DNA of 64,000 bases from Salimicrobium flavidum (GTDB taxonomy: Bacteria > Bacillota > Bacilli > Bacillales > Halobacillaceae), in contig NZ_FTOC01000001.1 of assembly GCF_900156645.1 (NCBI RefSeq), forward strand, positions 186,001 to 250,000, given 5' to 3'. Below are positions 1 through 9,263 of this stretch, in pieces. A program made the position numbers and the translations under genes. Below the pieces are notes generated by a model, which searched no databases, was not told where the DNA came from, and saw only the letters and a list, made by a program, of their open reading frames with translations. Position 1 is the first letter of the stretch; every line of letters begins with the position of its first letter.

Positions 1-1212
1 CCGTTATATGTATATGACGTAGGTGTAATCAGAAAGAATGCCAGAGCTTTTGTGGAAACATTCAAAAGAGAAGGGATCACTGCTCAAGTTGCTTATGCGA
101 GTAAGGCTTTTACATCTATTGCAATGGTGCAGGTCGCTAAGCAGGAAAAGCTCAGTCTGGACGTGGTTTCCGAGGGTGAATTACATACGGCCCTCAAAGC
201 GGGCTTCCCCCCTGAAAAAATTCATATGCACGGCAATAATAAAAGTAAGCAGGAAATTGAAATGGCAGTGGAAGCTCGGATAGGGTGTATCGTTGTTGAT
301 AATTTCTATGAAATAGCCGTGCTGGAAGAAGTGCTGGAAGAAAAAAATGAAGACATGGATGTGTTGTTGCGAGTAACACCGGGAATCGAGGCGCATACGC
401 ACGATTATATACTGACAGGTCAGGAAGATTCCAAGTTCGGTTTCGATTTGACAAGCGGTCAGGCTGATACAGCATTCCAGTACCTTTCCAATTCAGAGAG
501 ACTAAGTATCAAAGGGTTACATTGTCATATTGGATCACAGATATTTGAAACGAGTGGTTTTTTAATGGCTACAAGGAAGTTATTTGATATAATGGAAAAA
601 TGGAAGACTAATTATGGTTATATCGCTGAGGTGCTTAATCTCGGAGGTGGCTTTGGAATCCGTTATACAGAGGAAGATGATCCACTCAGTCTGGATGAAT
701 ACGCAACTGCTCTTGTCAGGGAAGTGAAAGACCAGTCCAGGAATCGTGACTATCCTATTCCTGAAATTTGGATAGAACCGGGTCGTGCAATTGTGGGTGA
801 TGCAGGATTGACACTTTATGAGGCTGGTTCTATAAAAGAGATTGAGGGCGTCCGTACGTACCTTTCTGTAGATGGTGGGATGACTGATAATATTCGCCCC
901 GCTCTTTATGATGCAAAGTACGATATTGTTGCAGCTGAGCGTATGAACGAAACACAAAAGAGACAGTACGCAATCGCAGGTAAGTGTTGTGAGTCCGGAG
1001 ATATGCTGATATGGGACGCCGACCTTCCGGAGATTAGCCCCGGAGAGCTTTTAGCAGTTTTCAGTACTGGCGCCTACGGGTACTCTATGGCTAATAATTA
1101 TAATCGCTTTCCAAAAGCCGCCGTTGTTTTTGTCGAGGATGGGACACACCAGCTGGCTGTTCGGAGGGAAATGTTCGATGAGATAACTAGATTTGATTTA
1201 AGTTTAGAATAA
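1..1212 (+). CDS. lysA: Diaminopimelate decarboxylase, 5' end cut by window
   Basis: This enzyme decarboxylates meso-diaminopimelate to L-lysine, the last step of lysine synthesis, using pyridoxal phosphate (PLP). The reading frame is open from base 1 (PLYVYDVG...), so about 30 N-terminal residues lie outside the window; 403 residues are visible and the family is about 430-440. Family motifs seen are VAYASKAF with the PLP-binding lysine, HIGSQIFE, the glycine-rich GGGFG phosphate loop, EPGR, and CESGD with the active-site cysteine, followed by AYGYSMANNYN. It is followed after 12 bases by ppiB with its own ribosome site. In B. subtilis lysA also precedes ppiB. Identity is secure. Confidence 0.97.
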   Translation, partial: PLYVYDVGVIRKNARAFVETFKREGITAQVAYASKAFTSIAMVQVAKQEKLSLDVVSEGELHTALKAGFPPEKIHMHGNNKSKQEIEMAVEARIGCIVVDNFYEIAVLEEVLEEKNEDMDVLLRVTPGIEAHTHDYILTGQEDSKFGFDLTSGQADTAFQYLSNSERLSIKGLHCHIGSQIFETSGFLMATRKLFDIMEKWKTNYGYIAEVLNLGGGFGIRYTEEDDPLSLDEYATALVREVKDQSRNRDYPIPEIWIEPGRAIVGDAGLTLYEAGSIKEIEGVRTYLSVDGGMTDNIRPALYDAKYDIVAAERMNETQKRQYAIAGKCCESGDMLIWDADLPEISPGELLAVFSTGAYGYSMANNYNRFPKAAVVFVEDGTHQLAVRREMFDEITRFDLSLE

Positions 1213-1224
1213 GGGGAGATTAAA

Positions 1225-1656
1225 ATGAAAAAAGGGTACATTGAGTTTGAGAATGGTGAAACATTAGAATTGGAACTTTATGATGAAGCAGCACCTGGTA
1301 CAGTGTCGAACTTTGAGAAGCTCGCCAACAGTGAGTTTTATGATGGCTTGACTTTTCACCGGGTAATTCCTAATTTCGTTATTCAGGGCGGTTGTCCAAA
1401 AGGAGATGGTACGGGTGGTCCTGGTTATACCATCAAGTGTGAAACGGATAATAACCCTCATAAACATGAAAGAGGTACTTTATCGATGGCTCACGCCGGA
1501 AAAGATACCGGAGGCAGTCAATTTTTCATCTGTTTTAGTCCACAGCCCCATCTTGACGAAGCTCATACCGTTTTTGGTAAAGTCGTCGAAGGTATAGAAG
1601 TGGTGGATCGCGTCAATAAGGGCGATGTTATGAATAAAGTCAGGGTTTCCGGATAG
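1225..1656 (+). CDS. ppiB: Peptidyl-prolyl cis-trans isomerase B (cyclophilin)
   Basis: A cytoplasmic cyclophilin that speeds cis-trans isomerisation of proline bonds. The 143-residue protein is one cyclophilin domain of the usual bacterial length. It shows [13 protein letters not shown], with the catalytic Arg/Phe pair, then GGSQFFI and [11 protein letters not shown]. There is no signal peptide. An AAGGGGAG ribosome site sits 5-6 bases before the ATG. It lies directly after lysA and is probably co-transcribed with it. Confidence 0.96.
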   Translation: MKKGYIEFENGETLELELYDEAAPGTVSNFEKLANSEFYDGLTFHRVIPNFVIQGGCPKGDGTGGPGYTIKCETDNNPHKHERGTLSMAHAGKDTGGSQFFICFSPQPHLDEAHTVFGKVVEGIEVVDRVNKGDVMNKVRVSG

Positions 1657-1736
1657 ATGGGATCCCTTTGATCCTGCTTGAATAATTCATTTAAATGAAG
1701 TATGCTATTTCTTAGGTCAACTTGAAGGAGTCCAAT

Positions 1737-1829
1737 ATGCGTAAACGTAATGTAACACTTTTAATTATATTTCTAGTATTCAGTCTGATTTTCGGATTGT
1801 ATTACTGGTTCGGAATAGCTGTACAATAA
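1737..1829 (+). CDS. 30-residue single-span membrane peptide, unknown function
   Basis: This short frame encodes MRKRNVTLLIIFLVFSLIFG and ten further residues (YYWFGIAVQ ending). A basic start (RKR) is followed by a hydrophobic stretch of about 20 residues, typical of a one-span membrane peptide with the N-terminus inside. A good ribosome site (GAAGGAG, 1724-1730) lies 6 bases before the ATG, which is the best evidence that it is translated. It sits between ppiB and ribT, where B. subtilis has the rib genes. I recognise no family. It could be a chance frame, but the ribosome site and charge pattern argue against that. Confidence 0.5.
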   Translation: MRKRNVTLLIIFLVFSLIFGLYYWFGIAVQ

Positions 1830-1868
1830 ACTAACCGAATCAATATTTTCGATAATTGAGGGGTCACT

Positions 1869-2222
1869 ATGTTAATAAGGTTCAAAAAATCTTTTGAGAA
1901 AATAGCTATGGGGCTACTTTCTTTCATGCCGGAATCAAAAGATGTGAAGAAATTGCAGGATATCATTAAAGAATACGAAAATAATGAGAACTGGCATTTG
2001 TATTTGTGGAAAGAAGGAGAAGACATCATAGGCGCTGTCGGAGTAAGAGTCTCTGATGAAAAAGCCATTATTCAGCATGTCTCCGTCAATCCTTCTCATC
2101 GGAACAATGGCATCGGCAAAAAAATGGTGCACCGAGTGACTGAAAAGTATGAGAGCACGTATGAGGTCTGTGCGACAGGAGATACAGGAACTTTTGTAGA
2201 AAAGTGCACAAGTCCAGATTAA
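1869..2222 (+). CDS. ribT: RibT-like GNAT acetyltransferase
   Basis: A 117-residue GNAT-fold protein that matches B. subtilis RibT well at the N-terminus (MLIRFKKSFEKIAMGLLSFM) and in the acetyl-CoA binding region (HVSVNPSHRNNGIGKKM, the Q/RxxGxG/A motif). RibT is the last gene of the riboflavin operon in B. subtilis and its substrate is not established. Here ribDEAH are absent upstream, so the gene stands alone between a small membrane peptide and scpA. GAGGGG lies 5 bases before the ATG. A strong terminator follows immediately. The C-terminus (GDTGTFVEKCTSPD) is slightly shorter than in B. subtilis (124 residues). Confidence 0.85.
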   Translation: MLIRFKKSFEKIAMGLLSFMPESKDVKKLQDIIKEYENNENWHLYLWKEGEDIIGAVGVRVSDEKAIIQHVSVNPSHRNNGIGKKMVHRVTEKYESTYEVCATGDTGTFVEKCTSPD

Positions 2223-2250
2223 AAGAGCGCTTATTATGCGCTCTTTTTTT
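2222..2250 (+). terminator. Rho-independent terminator after ribT
   Basis: AAAGAGCGC and GCGCTCTTT form a perfect stem around a TTATTAT loop, followed by a run of T. It begins in the ribT stop codon and separates lysA-ribT from scpAB. Confidence 0.9.
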
Positions 2251-2335
2251 GCAGTTAAGACAATTGCCCTTTTCGACTGTCAGTACAGAGCATTCAATTC
2301 ACGTAAATAGTATTTTATAGAAAAGGCTGATAATA

Positions 2336-3073
2336 GTGGAAAAACAGTATCACATAAAAGTAAATGGATTCGAAGGACCTATGGATCTGCTCCTTCACCT
2401 GATTCAGCGTCTGGAAATTGATATCCATGATATCCCTGTAGCAGAAATCACTGATCAGTATATGGATTATATACATGCGATGAATGATCTGGAACTGGAT
2501 GTCGCCAGCGAATATTTAGTGATGGCTGCAACACTGCTGGCGATCAAAAGTAATATGTTACTTCCTAATGAATCACTTGATCTGGATGAAGAAGAATTTG
2601 AAGAGGACCCGAGGGAAGAACTTATAGAGCGGCTCAAAGAATACCAAAAATATAAAAGGGCTGCTGAGCGACTCAAGGAAAAAGAGTCGGAGGATAATGA
2701 AGTATATACCCGCACTTCCATGAACATGGAGAACGAGAAAAGGACAAAACAGGAAGCTACTGTGTATACGATGATCGATGCTCTGAGTCGTATGTTCAAG
2801 AAACCCTTCCCGCATAAGGATACAAGATCTGAGACCGGTGTTAAAAGAGAAGAAATGCCGATTCAGTTAACGATGGATTATATTTTGAAGGAAATTGAAA
2901 ACTCTCCTGGTGGGATGTTGTTTGAAGATTTTTTTTCCACTCATTCCAAAACAGAAATGGTTACTACATTTCTGGCAATGTTGGAGCTAGTGAAAGATAA
3001 TCGGGTCACTTGTTACCAGGACGAACATTTCAAAGGATTATACGTGTACAAGCGGGAGGGTAATGATGAGTGA
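2336..3073 (+). CDS. scpA: Segregation and condensation protein A
   Basis: ScpA is the kleisin subunit of the SMC-ScpA-ScpB condensin that compacts and segregates the chromosome. The 245-residue protein begins with the kleisin signature FEGPMDLLLHLIQRLEIDI, which binds the SMC neck, has a charged middle region (about residues 85-165), and ends in a winged-helix part that binds the SMC head. The start is GTG (MEKQYHIK...) with a weak AAAAGG ribosome site. ScpB overlaps its end, which indicates translational coupling. Confidence 0.95.
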   Translation: MEKQYHIKVNGFEGPMDLLLHLIQRLEIDIHDIPVAEITDQYMDYIHAMNDLELDVASEYLVMAATLLAIKSNMLLPNESLDLDEEEFEEDPREELIERLKEYQKYKRAAERLKEKESEDNEVYTRTSMNMENEKRTKQEATVYTMIDALSRMFKKPFPHKDTRSETGVKREEMPIQLTMDYILKEIENSPGGMLFEDFFSTHSKTEMVTTFLAMLELVKDNRVTCYQDEHFKGLYVYKREGNDE

Positions 3074-3632
3074 AAATCAAATGGCTATTCTTGAAGGCCT
3101 GCTTTTTGCTGCAGGTGAAAATGGTATGGATAAAAAACAGCTAGCAACAATCTTGGAAATGGATGAGAGTTCAATCGGAGATCTCCTGGATTCTTTGAAG
3201 AAGGAATTGAATCAACCGGACAGAGGGCTCCGTTTGATGGAGGCTAGAGGAATGTACCGACTTACGACGAAGCCGGAATACGCATCTTTTTATAAGGAAT
3301 GGCTTCATAAAGAGAAGCATACACGTTTATCCCAAGCCTCTTTGGAGACACTTGCTATAATAGCTTATAAGCAGCCGATCACTCGTGTGGAAATTGATCA
3401 TATAAGAGGAGTGAAAAGTGATCAAGCTGTTCAAACACTGACAGGTAGGGGATTGATTGAAGAGGCTGGCAGAAAAGAAGCTGTAGGCAGACCTATCATT
3501 TATGGAACTACGGAAGATTTCCTCGTTTATTTCGGTCTGGAATCCCTCGAGGAATTACCTGAATTGGAAGAGGCATGGGAAGAAGATTTTTCACAGGCGG
3601 AGTCTTTTTTTGATGAATTGGACAATGATTAG
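3066..3632 (+). CDS. scpB: Segregation and condensation protein B
   Basis: ScpB is a winged-helix dimer that binds ScpA in the SMC condensin. The protein (188 residues from the ATG at 3066) contains the conserved SQASLETLAIIAYKQPITR and GRPIIYGTTEDFLVYFG motifs and ends in an acidic tail. Two ATG codons follow each other (3063 and 3066); GGGAGGG ending at 3060 is better spaced for 3066. It overlaps scpA by 8 bases. In B. subtilis it is followed by ypuI-dacB-spmA-spmB; here a gene-free stretch with repeats follows. Confidence 0.94.
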   Translation: MSENQMAILEGLLFAAGENGMDKKQLATILEMDESSIGDLLDSLKKELNQPDRGLRLMEARGMYRLTTKPEYASFYKEWLHKEKHTRLSQASLETLAIIAYKQPITRVEIDHIRGVKSDQAVQTLTGRGLIEEAGRKEAVGRPIIYGTTEDFLVYFGLESLEELPELEEAWEEDFSQAESFFDELDND

Positions 3633-3657
3633 TTTAGCGCTAACACTTTCTTATTTG

Positions 3658-3829
3658 GGTCTGTTAAAGCCGGTTGTTGATTTCAGAACGAAGGGGAGGC
3701 GACTGAGGGATAAGCATGAATGGAAAATCACCGGAAATGAACGTAGAGAAATTCCGGAAGCCTATCGTCATGCCTGCGGCAAGCTTCCACCCATAAATAT
3801 GAAAGTCAACAATAAACGATAACAGAGAC
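3658..3829 (+). repeat. Dispersed intergenic repeat, copy A (about 172 bp)
   Basis: The left end (GGTCTGTTAAAGCCGGTTG then TTGATTTCAG) and the right end (GAAAGTCAACAATAAACGAT then AACAGAGACG) are imperfect inverted repeats of each other. The core carries AAAATCACCGGAA. Copies B (46014-46184) and C (59886-60060) have the same core on the same strand and almost the same length. No coding capacity is evident, so it looks like a miniature inverted-repeat element. Confidence 0.7.
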
Positions 3830-3871
3830 GTTCATGTAAAGTCCTTTGCACCATGTTCTATGAAAATTTCG

Positions 3872-4034
3872 GGCTCTGTTAATGATTCGTGTTGTTAGGA
3901 TAAATGTAGAGAAAGGCGGCGACTCCGACGGGAATAGCAATAGCTGAAGACCCCGCAGAGAAACGAGGAGGCTGAAGCATTGCCTCTGGATAAGCGTCCG
4001 CCTGAATATTTATTTTCAGGGTAGCCTATAATTC
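3872..4034 (+). repeat. Dispersed intergenic repeat, copy D (variant type)
   Basis: It begins with a copy of the same left end as copy A (GGCTCTGTTAATGATTCGTG), but the body differs: CGACGGGAATAGCAATAGC, GAAGACCCCGCAG and ACGAGGAGGCTGAAGC. It ends with AAGCGTCCGCCTGAATATTT and TTTTCAGGGTAGCC. The body resembles a repeat that recurs between genes in many Bacillaceae chromosomes (recalled, not searched). Its last roughly 40 bases recur almost unchanged at the end of copy B. With copy A it fills most of the 660-base scpB-rluB gap; the remainder (4035-4150) holds nothing I recognise. Confidence 0.65.
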
Positions 4035-4150
4035 TTGAGAGAGTCGAGCGCCCCCCCTGCTAAAATGGATGTTATTAAGTGAATTACCAACTACTTAATT
4101 TTTTGCGAAAATTTGATGTAAGAAGACTTCTCGCTGATTCATGTTAAAAG

Positions 4151-4181
4151 TTGGACTATTGGTCAGTGTTGTTGGTATAAT
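4151..4181 (+). promoter_or_regulatory. Likely promoter of rluB
   Basis: TTGGAC (4151-4156) and TATAAT (4176-4181) are 19 bases apart. The spacing is long, but the -10 is a perfect hexamer preceded by TGG, an extended -10. It lies about 110 bases before rluB. The leader between them contains CCACGTTGTCTTACAGCGTGG, a short hairpin. Confidence 0.55.
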
Positions 4182-4292
4182 GACCATGATAGAAGTGGTG
4201 TTACTATTATTAAAATGAATATTAACGATACTGGGCCACGTTGTCTTACAGCGTGGTCTCCTATTATGCGAAAAAATAAGGGAGTGGATCTG

Positions 4293-5021
4293 ATGGAAAG
4301 ATTACAGAAAGTAATGGCTCAGGCAGGGGTCGCATCACGAAGAAAATCTGAGGAGATGATAACCCAGGGCCGAGTGAAAGTTAACAAGGAAACGGTCATG
4401 GAACTCGGAACGAAAGTTTCTCCTCAAGATGATATTGAAGTGGACGGTGTTCCTCTGCAGAGAGAAGCACCTGTTTATTATTTACTTTATAAACCACGCG
4501 GAGTCATTTCAAGTGTCAAAGATGATCGGGGGCGAAAGGTGGTCACGGATTATATGCCGGAAATCGAAGAACGTCTGTTTCCGATTGGCCGTCTGGACTA
4601 TGATACGTCCGGTTTGATTCTCCTCACGAACGACGGAGAGTTCGCTAATAAACTTATGCACCCGAAACATAAAATCGATAAAGTATATATCGTCAAATCA
4701 CGAGGTATACCAACCCGGGAGCAGATCAAGCAACTTAAGAAAGGTATGGAAATCGAAGGCGAGTTTCTGAAAGCAGAAGATGCCCGCATCACTTCCACGG
4801 ACGGGAAAAGGAATACAGCGATCATCGAATTGACGCTGCACCAGGGGAAAAATAGACAACTGAGGAAAATGTTTGACACGTTGGGTGTGCCGGTTGATAA
4901 ATTGAAGAGGGAACGCTACGGTTTTCTCGACTTGCATGGTCTCAATGCAGGAGACTATCGACCTTTGAAGCCTCATGAGGTGAAACAACTTCGCCAATTG
5001 GCTGATGAAAATGTTAAATAA
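4293..5021 (+). CDS. rluB: 23S rRNA pseudouridine synthase RluB
   Basis: This enzyme converts uridine to pseudouridine in 23S rRNA helix 89 (position 2605 in E. coli numbering). It has an N-terminal S4 RNA-binding domain (MERLQKVMAQAGVASRRKSEEMI) and a catalytic domain with the GRLDYDTSGLILLTNDG motif holding the catalytic Asp, and ends with LHQGKNRQLRKM. The frame is open upstream to 4215, but GGGAGTGGATC before the ATG at 4293 and alignment to B. subtilis RluB fix the start there, giving 242 residues. It is placed just upstream of resA as in B. subtilis. Confidence 0.95.
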   Translation: MERLQKVMAQAGVASRRKSEEMITQGRVKVNKETVMELGTKVSPQDDIEVDGVPLQREAPVYYLLYKPRGVISSVKDDRGRKVVTDYMPEIEERLFPIGRLDYDTSGLILLTNDGEFANKLMHPKHKIDKVYIVKSRGIPTREQIKQLKKGMEIEGEFLKAEDARITSTDGKRNTAIIELTLHQGKNRQLRKMFDTLGVPVDKLKRERYGFLDLHGLNAGDYRPLKPHEVKQLRQLADENVK

Positions 5022-5074
5022 TGTTCAATAAATAAAGGGACCGCTCATGTTATAATATGTGGGGAGTGAATAAA

Positions 5075-5626
5075 ATGAGCGAAAAATCATCAAAGAAAAA
5101 GAAAAAAAGACTCATATTCCGGACGAGTCTTCTTCTTATTATGTTAAGCCTAATCGTTTTTGCTGTAGTATCTGCTCTTCAGGATGATGATGTAACCGTA
5201 GCTGAAGGAGAGATGGCACCAAATTTCGCTTTGAAGAAATTTGGCAGTGACGAGACGGTGGAACTGAAGGACCTTCGGGGGAAAGGTGTCATGATCAACT
5301 TCTGGGCTACATATTGTGAGCCTTGCAAAGAGGAAATGCCTTACATGGAAGAATTGTATCCTGAATATAAAGAAAAAGGTGTGGAGATCTTGGCCATCAA
5401 CCTTGATACGACTGATATCGTCGTCAACCAGTTTCTCCGGGAGTATCAACTATCTTTTCCCATCCTTCAGGATGAAGGCGGGCAGGTAATGAACCTGTAT
5501 AATATCGGTCCGATACCCTCTACGTTATTTATCGGCCCGGATGGAAGGATAGAAGAAACGGTGATAGGTCCGTTGACATTGAGTAAACTTGAAGGTCATC
5601 TTAAGGATATCACTCCTTCATCTTAA
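5075..5626 (+). CDS. resA: Thiol-disulfide oxidoreductase ResA
   Basis: ResA is a membrane-anchored thioredoxin-like protein outside the cytoplasmic membrane that reduces the haem-binding cysteines of apocytochrome c before haem attachment. It has a basic N-terminus, one membrane anchor (about residues 14-35), and a thioredoxin fold with FWATYCEPC (C81 and C84), the CEPC motif typical of ResA. A conserved GPIPSTLFI loop carries the cis-proline. The frame extends to 5057, but GGGGAGTG sits just before the ATG at 5075. It is the first gene of resABC(DE). Confidence 0.95.
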   Translation: MSEKSSKKKKKRLIFRTSLLLIMLSLIVFAVVSALQDDDVTVAEGEMAPNFALKKFGSDETVELKDLRGKGVMINFWATYCEPCKEEMPYMEELYPEYKEKGVEILAINLDTTDIVVNQFLREYQLSFPILQDEGGQVMNLYNIGPIPSTLFIGPDGRIEETVIGPLTLSKLEGHLKDITPSS

Positions 5627-5653
5627 ATATGAATGACATTGTGAGGTATTTTT

Positions 5654-7336
5654 ATGAGTGAAATAACATGCGAATGCGGGCATGTGAACCCGGAAGGAAC
5701 AGTGCTTTGTGAAGCCTGTGGAAAGCCTTTTGAGGAGAACCAGCACCTTAATGATAATAAGCCTGAACAACTTTTGAACATGAGATATGATGGAAGTGCG
5801 AGAAGATCTCAGACTTATCAACGTACAATAGTGGATAAGATATGGAATTTCTTCTCCTCTGTTAAAATCGGGGTTTCCATCATTATTATTCTTGTGATCG
5901 CTTCAGCGTTAGGTACAGTATTTCCTCAGGAAATGTACTTGCCTCCGGGTTCTGACCCCACTACTCATTATAAGGAACAGTACGGAATTCTGGGACAGAT
6001 TTATTACCAGCTCGGCTTCCATAACCTGTACAGTTCCTGGTGGTACCTGCTTCTCCTTGCTATGCTTGGTGTCTCTATTGTAATTGCAAGTATCGACCGA
6101 TTCGTTCCTCTTTTTAAAACATTAAGGAAACAGAAACCGAAACGTCATGTCAATTTTATGAAAAAACAGCGTATTTTCGGTGAAACGACGTCAACCGATA
6201 TCGATTACAAGAGACTTAAGAAAAACCTTAAATCGAAAAGGTATAAAATACATGAAGAAGAGGGCCATCTTCTTGCTGAGAAGAATCGTTTCTCGAGATG
6301 GGGTCCCTACGTGAACCATATCGGATTGATTCTTGTATTGCTCGGAGCGATGCTTCGTTTTGTTCCTGCTATGTATATGGATGAATTCCTCTGGGTACGC
6401 GAGGGAGAAACAAAAGAAATCGCAGGCACGGATGGACTATACTACATTAAGAACGAAGATTTTATATTAGAGACTTACGACATGGAAGATGAAGCGAATT
6501 CCCAGTTCCAGGAATCTCTTCAGAATCAGTCAGGACCGGTCCCTGAGAACTATCAGACGAACGCAGTCATTTACGAGCGGACTGACCTCCCCGTCGTCCC
6601 CGGAAAAGAACCGGAGCTTGAAAAGGTGAGAGAAGCGGAAGCCAGGGTGAACCACCCGATAGAACTCGATAACGGAATTTCTCTTTATCAGGCCAGTTAT
6701 CAACAGAATGAATTTTCCTCGATGACTTTCAAGCTGCATGATAAAGGGAATGAGGATACCGATTACGGTCAATTCACGGTGAACCTGATTGAACCTAAAG
6801 ATGAATACACGCTGGATAACGGAACTACCATCAGACTCGAAAGGTATTTTCCGGAATTCGAACTCCAGGACGGGGAACCGACTCAAGTCTCGAAATTCCC
6901 GAGAAACCCGGCATTTATATTTGAAGTGAAAGTTCCTGGGGAAGAGACCGAGGTCAGTTTTGCGGGCATTGGAGTAAACATCGATGCCTCCGGCGAGAAC
7001 GACTATAAAGTTGGATTAGTTGATTTTCAGACGAGGGACGTCACCGGTCTTACCGTGAAAAGAGACTATACGCTTCCGATCATAGCTTTTGGTGCGGCGA
7101 TATTCATGATAGGTGTGATCCAGGGTATGTATTGGAATCATAGAAGAATATGGATCCAACCCAAAGACACAGGCGTTTGGGTCGCGGGTCATACGAATAA
7201 AAACTGGTTTGCCCTCAAAAAAGATATAGATCGTATTGTTGCTGATACAGGAATAGAACCTCCTGTAGATCAGCAGGAAGAAAAGGATGAAGCAGAAAGG
7301 GGGAATGACGATGGAATTATCAGTGATAAGCAGTAA
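5654..7336 (+). CDS. resB: Cytochrome c biogenesis protein ResB
   Basis: ResB (Ccs1 family), with ResC, forms the System II haem export and cytochrome c synthase. The protein has 560 residues. Its N-terminus has a zinc-ribbon-like set of four cysteines (CECGHVNP...CEACGKPF), also found in B. subtilis ResB. There are membrane spans near residues 70-90, 125-145 and 220-240, a large external domain, and a last span near 475-495. GTGAGG lies before the ATG. Its 3' end overlaps resC by 26 bases, which couples the two subunits. Confidence 0.95.
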   Translation: MSEITCECGHVNPEGTVLCEACGKPFEENQHLNDNKPEQLLNMRYDGSARRSQTYQRTIVDKIWNFFSSVKIGVSIIIILVIASALGTVFPQEMYLPPGSDPTTHYKEQYGILGQIYYQLGFHNLYSSWWYLLLLAMLGVSIVIASIDRFVPLFKTLRKQKPKRHVNFMKKQRIFGETTSTDIDYKRLKKNLKSKRYKIHEEEGHLLAEKNRFSRWGPYVNHIGLILVLLGAMLRFVPAMYMDEFLWVREGETKEIAGTDGLYYIKNEDFILETYDMEDEANSQFQESLQNQSGPVPENYQTNAVIYERTDLPVVPGKEPELEKVREAEARVNHPIELDNGISLYQASYQQNEFSSMTFKLHDKGNEDTDYGQFTVNLIEPKDEYTLDNGTTIRLERYFPEFELQDGEPTQVSKFPRNPAFIFEVKVPGEETEVSFAGIGVNIDASGENDYKVGLVDFQTRDVTGLTVKRDYTLPIIAFGAAIFMIGVIQGMYWNHRRIWIQPKDTGVWVAGHTNKNWFALKKDIDRIVADTGIEPPVDQQEEKDEAERGNDDGIISDKQ

Positions 7337-8495
7337 TTTGCTATATGCATCCTTTTTCATTTACTTACTAGCGACATTTATCTTTGGAGCTACCGTTAAA
7401 GTATCAAATGAAAAAACCAATCACAAAGTCGGAAATATAGGGATTGGAGTTACGATTGTAGGGTTTCTTACGCAGATAGGCTACTTCGTCACCCGTTGGT
7501 TTGCGGCCGGACATGCCCCTGTAAGTAACTTATTCGAATTTATGACTTTTTTCGGTATGATGCTGGTATTCGGATTTATTATTCTGTTTTTCATATACAG
7601 AATTACATTACTTGGATTATTCGCATTGCCGGTAGCGCTACTGGTCATTGCTTATGCGAGTATGTTTCCGACTGAAATCAGTCCACTTGTACCGTCTTTA
7701 AAATCCCATTGGCTATACATCCACGTAACCACTGCCGCATTGGGGCAGGCTATACTTGCTATCAGTTTCGCGGCGGGTCTGATTTATCTCATCCGTCAGG
7801 TTAATCAGGAGAAAGCCACAAAAAGGACGAGATGGCTGGAATTCATCCTTTTCGGATTGCTGTGCGCCGTCGGCTACATAGCGGTAGGTACTACTTTTGG
7901 GGCCGTGAATTATGAAGCGACGTTCGAAGCTCCTGTGAACGAACAAATGACTCAAATCACATATGAAATGCCTCCTATTGCAGGCCCCGCAGATGGTGAA
8001 TTGTTAACGGAGCGTGCTTTTGGTCCTTTATTTGAAACGCCTGGATGGATGCAGGGCGTGAATGCTCCTGTTAAATTCAACGCGATTCTGTGGTCTGTCT
8101 TTGCAGGACTTGTGATTTATGGTGTGCTAAGGTTATTATTAAGAAAAAGGATCGCCAAATCGATCCAGCCTTTACTCAAGAGTGCAAGTCCAAGATTGGT
8201 GGACGAAGTTTCCTACCGCGCAGTGGCGATCGGGTTTCCGGTTTTCACTTTAGGAGCGATTATATTCGCTTCCATTTGGGCGCAGGAAGCGTGGGACCGT
8301 TTCTGGGGATGGGACCCTAAAGAAGTATGGGCTCTTATCACCTGGCTTTTCTACGCCGCATTTTTGCACCTGAGACTCACACGTGGGTGGGAAGGCGAAC
8401 GTTCTGCCTGGCTCGCCGTAATAGGTTTTGCCATTATCATGTTCAATTTATTGGCGGTCAACTTGATTATATCGGGGCTTCATTCTTATGCGTAA
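7311..8495 (+). CDS. resC: Cytochrome c biogenesis protein ResC (CcsA/CcsB type)
   Basis: An integral membrane haem-handling protein, partner of ResB in System II cytochrome c assembly. It has about eight hydrophobic spans and the tryptophan-rich WWD motif ([20 protein letters not shown]), which binds haem outside the membrane; conserved histidines lie in HLRLTRG and [15 protein letters not shown] at 7296-7303 gives a 7-base spacing to the ATG at 7311, so earlier in-frame ATGs (7287, 7305) are less likely. It has 394 residues. A hairpin between its end and resD may reduce read-through. Confidence 0.95.
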   Translation: MELSVISSNLLYASFFIYLLATFIFGATVKVSNEKTNHKVGNIGIGVTIVGFLTQIGYFVTRWFAAGHAPVSNLFEFMTFFGMMLVFGFIILFFIYRITLLGLFALPVALLVIAYASMFPTEISPLVPSLKSHWLYIHVTTAALGQAILAISFAAGLIYLIRQVNQEKATKRTRWLEFILFGLLCAVGYIAVGTTFGAVNYEATFEAPVNEQMTQITYEMPPIAGPADGELLTERAFGPLFETPGWMQGVNAPVKFNAILWSVFAGLVIYGVLRLLLRKRIAKSIQPLLKSASPRLVDEVSYRAVAIGFPVFTLGAIIFASIWAQEAWDRFWGWDPKEVWALITWLFYAAFLHLRLTRGWEGERSAWLAVIGFAIIMFNLLAVNLIISGLHSYA

Positions 8496-8500
8496 GGACA

Positions 8501-8529
8501 AGGTAGGAGAGAACACTCCTGCCTTTTTC
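8501..8529 (+). terminator. Hairpin terminator between resC and resD
   Basis: AGGTAGGAG pairs with CTCCTGCCT (one G-U pair) around GAACA/GA, followed by TTTTTCTT. It starts 6 bases after the resC stop and ends just before the resD ribosome site, so it could set a lower level of resDE relative to resABC. Confidence 0.7.
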
Positions 8530-8546
8530 TTAAGGAGGAATTATTG

Positions 8547-9263
8547 ATGAACCAAGAAGCTAAAATTTTAGTGGTGGATGATGAAGAAAGAATAAGAAGA
8601 CTCGTGAAAATGTATCTCGAACGCGAAGATTATGTAATCGAAGAAGCTGAAGACGGGGAGGAAGCTCTCCAAAAAGCTCTTAACAATGATTACGATGTAA
8701 TACTACTCGATCTTATGCTTCCTGGTATGGACGGGATCGAAGTCTGTAAATCTCTGCGAGAAAAAAAAGCGACCCCTGTCATAATGCTGACAGCAAAAGG
8801 GGAAGAGGCGAATCGGGTAGAAGGTTTTGAGACCGGCGCGGATGATTACATAGTGAAGCCTTTCAGCCCAAGGGAAGTAGTGCTGAGAGTCAAGGCTCTT
8901 CTCCGTAGGTCATCCAGTACAAAGTTCCTGCATACGAATACTGAAGCGAAAGACGTGATCGTATTCCCTCACTTGACTATCGATAATGATGCTCACCGGG
9001 TCACCGCGGACGGGAAAGAAGTCCCCCTTACCCCTAAGGAATACGAACTGTTACTTTATATGTCGGAGCGTCCTGATAAAGTCTTCGACCGCGAACAATT
9101 ACTGAAAGAAGTGTGGAAATACGAATTCTTCGGAGACTTAAGAACTGTCGATACCCACGTTAAAAGACTAAGGGAAAAATTGAGTAAGGTCTCTCCTGAA
9201 GCAGCGGCAATGATAGCGACGGTTTGGGGAGTAGGGTATAAGTTCGAGGTAAGCAACGACTGA
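8547..9263 (+). CDS. resD: Response regulator ResD
   Basis: An OmpR/PhoB-type DNA-binding regulator of aerobic and anaerobic respiration genes. It has a receiver domain (residues 5-120; acidic pair DD11-12, phosphorylated D55 in VILLDLMLPG, and the conserved K in YIVKPF) and a C-terminal winged helix ending in VWGVGYKFE. AAGGAGG at 8532-8538 lies 8 bases before the ATG at 8547; a TTG three bases earlier is in frame but less likely. Its stop overlaps the start of resE (TGATG). Confidence 0.96.
   Translation: MNQEAKILVVDDEERIRRLVKMYLEREDYVIEEAEDGEEALQKALNNDYDVILLDLMLPGMDGIEVCKSLREKKATPVIMLTAKGEEANRVEGFETGADDYIVKPFSPREVVLRVKALLRRSSSTKFLHTNTEAKDVIVFPHLTIDNDAHRVTADGKEVPLTPKEYELLLYMSERPDKVFDREQLLKEVWKYEFFGDLRTVDTHVKRLREKLSKVSPEAAAMIATVWGVGYKFEVSND

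Noticed and set aside
3502-3822. 106-codon frame across the scpB end and repeat copy A
   Set aside because: It overlaps scpB in another frame and continues into a non-coding repeat; no ribosome site.
5041-5056. TATAAT just before resA as a promoter
   Set aside because: The expected transcript would start inside the resA ribosome site and no -35 fits; resA is more likely read from rluB or another start.
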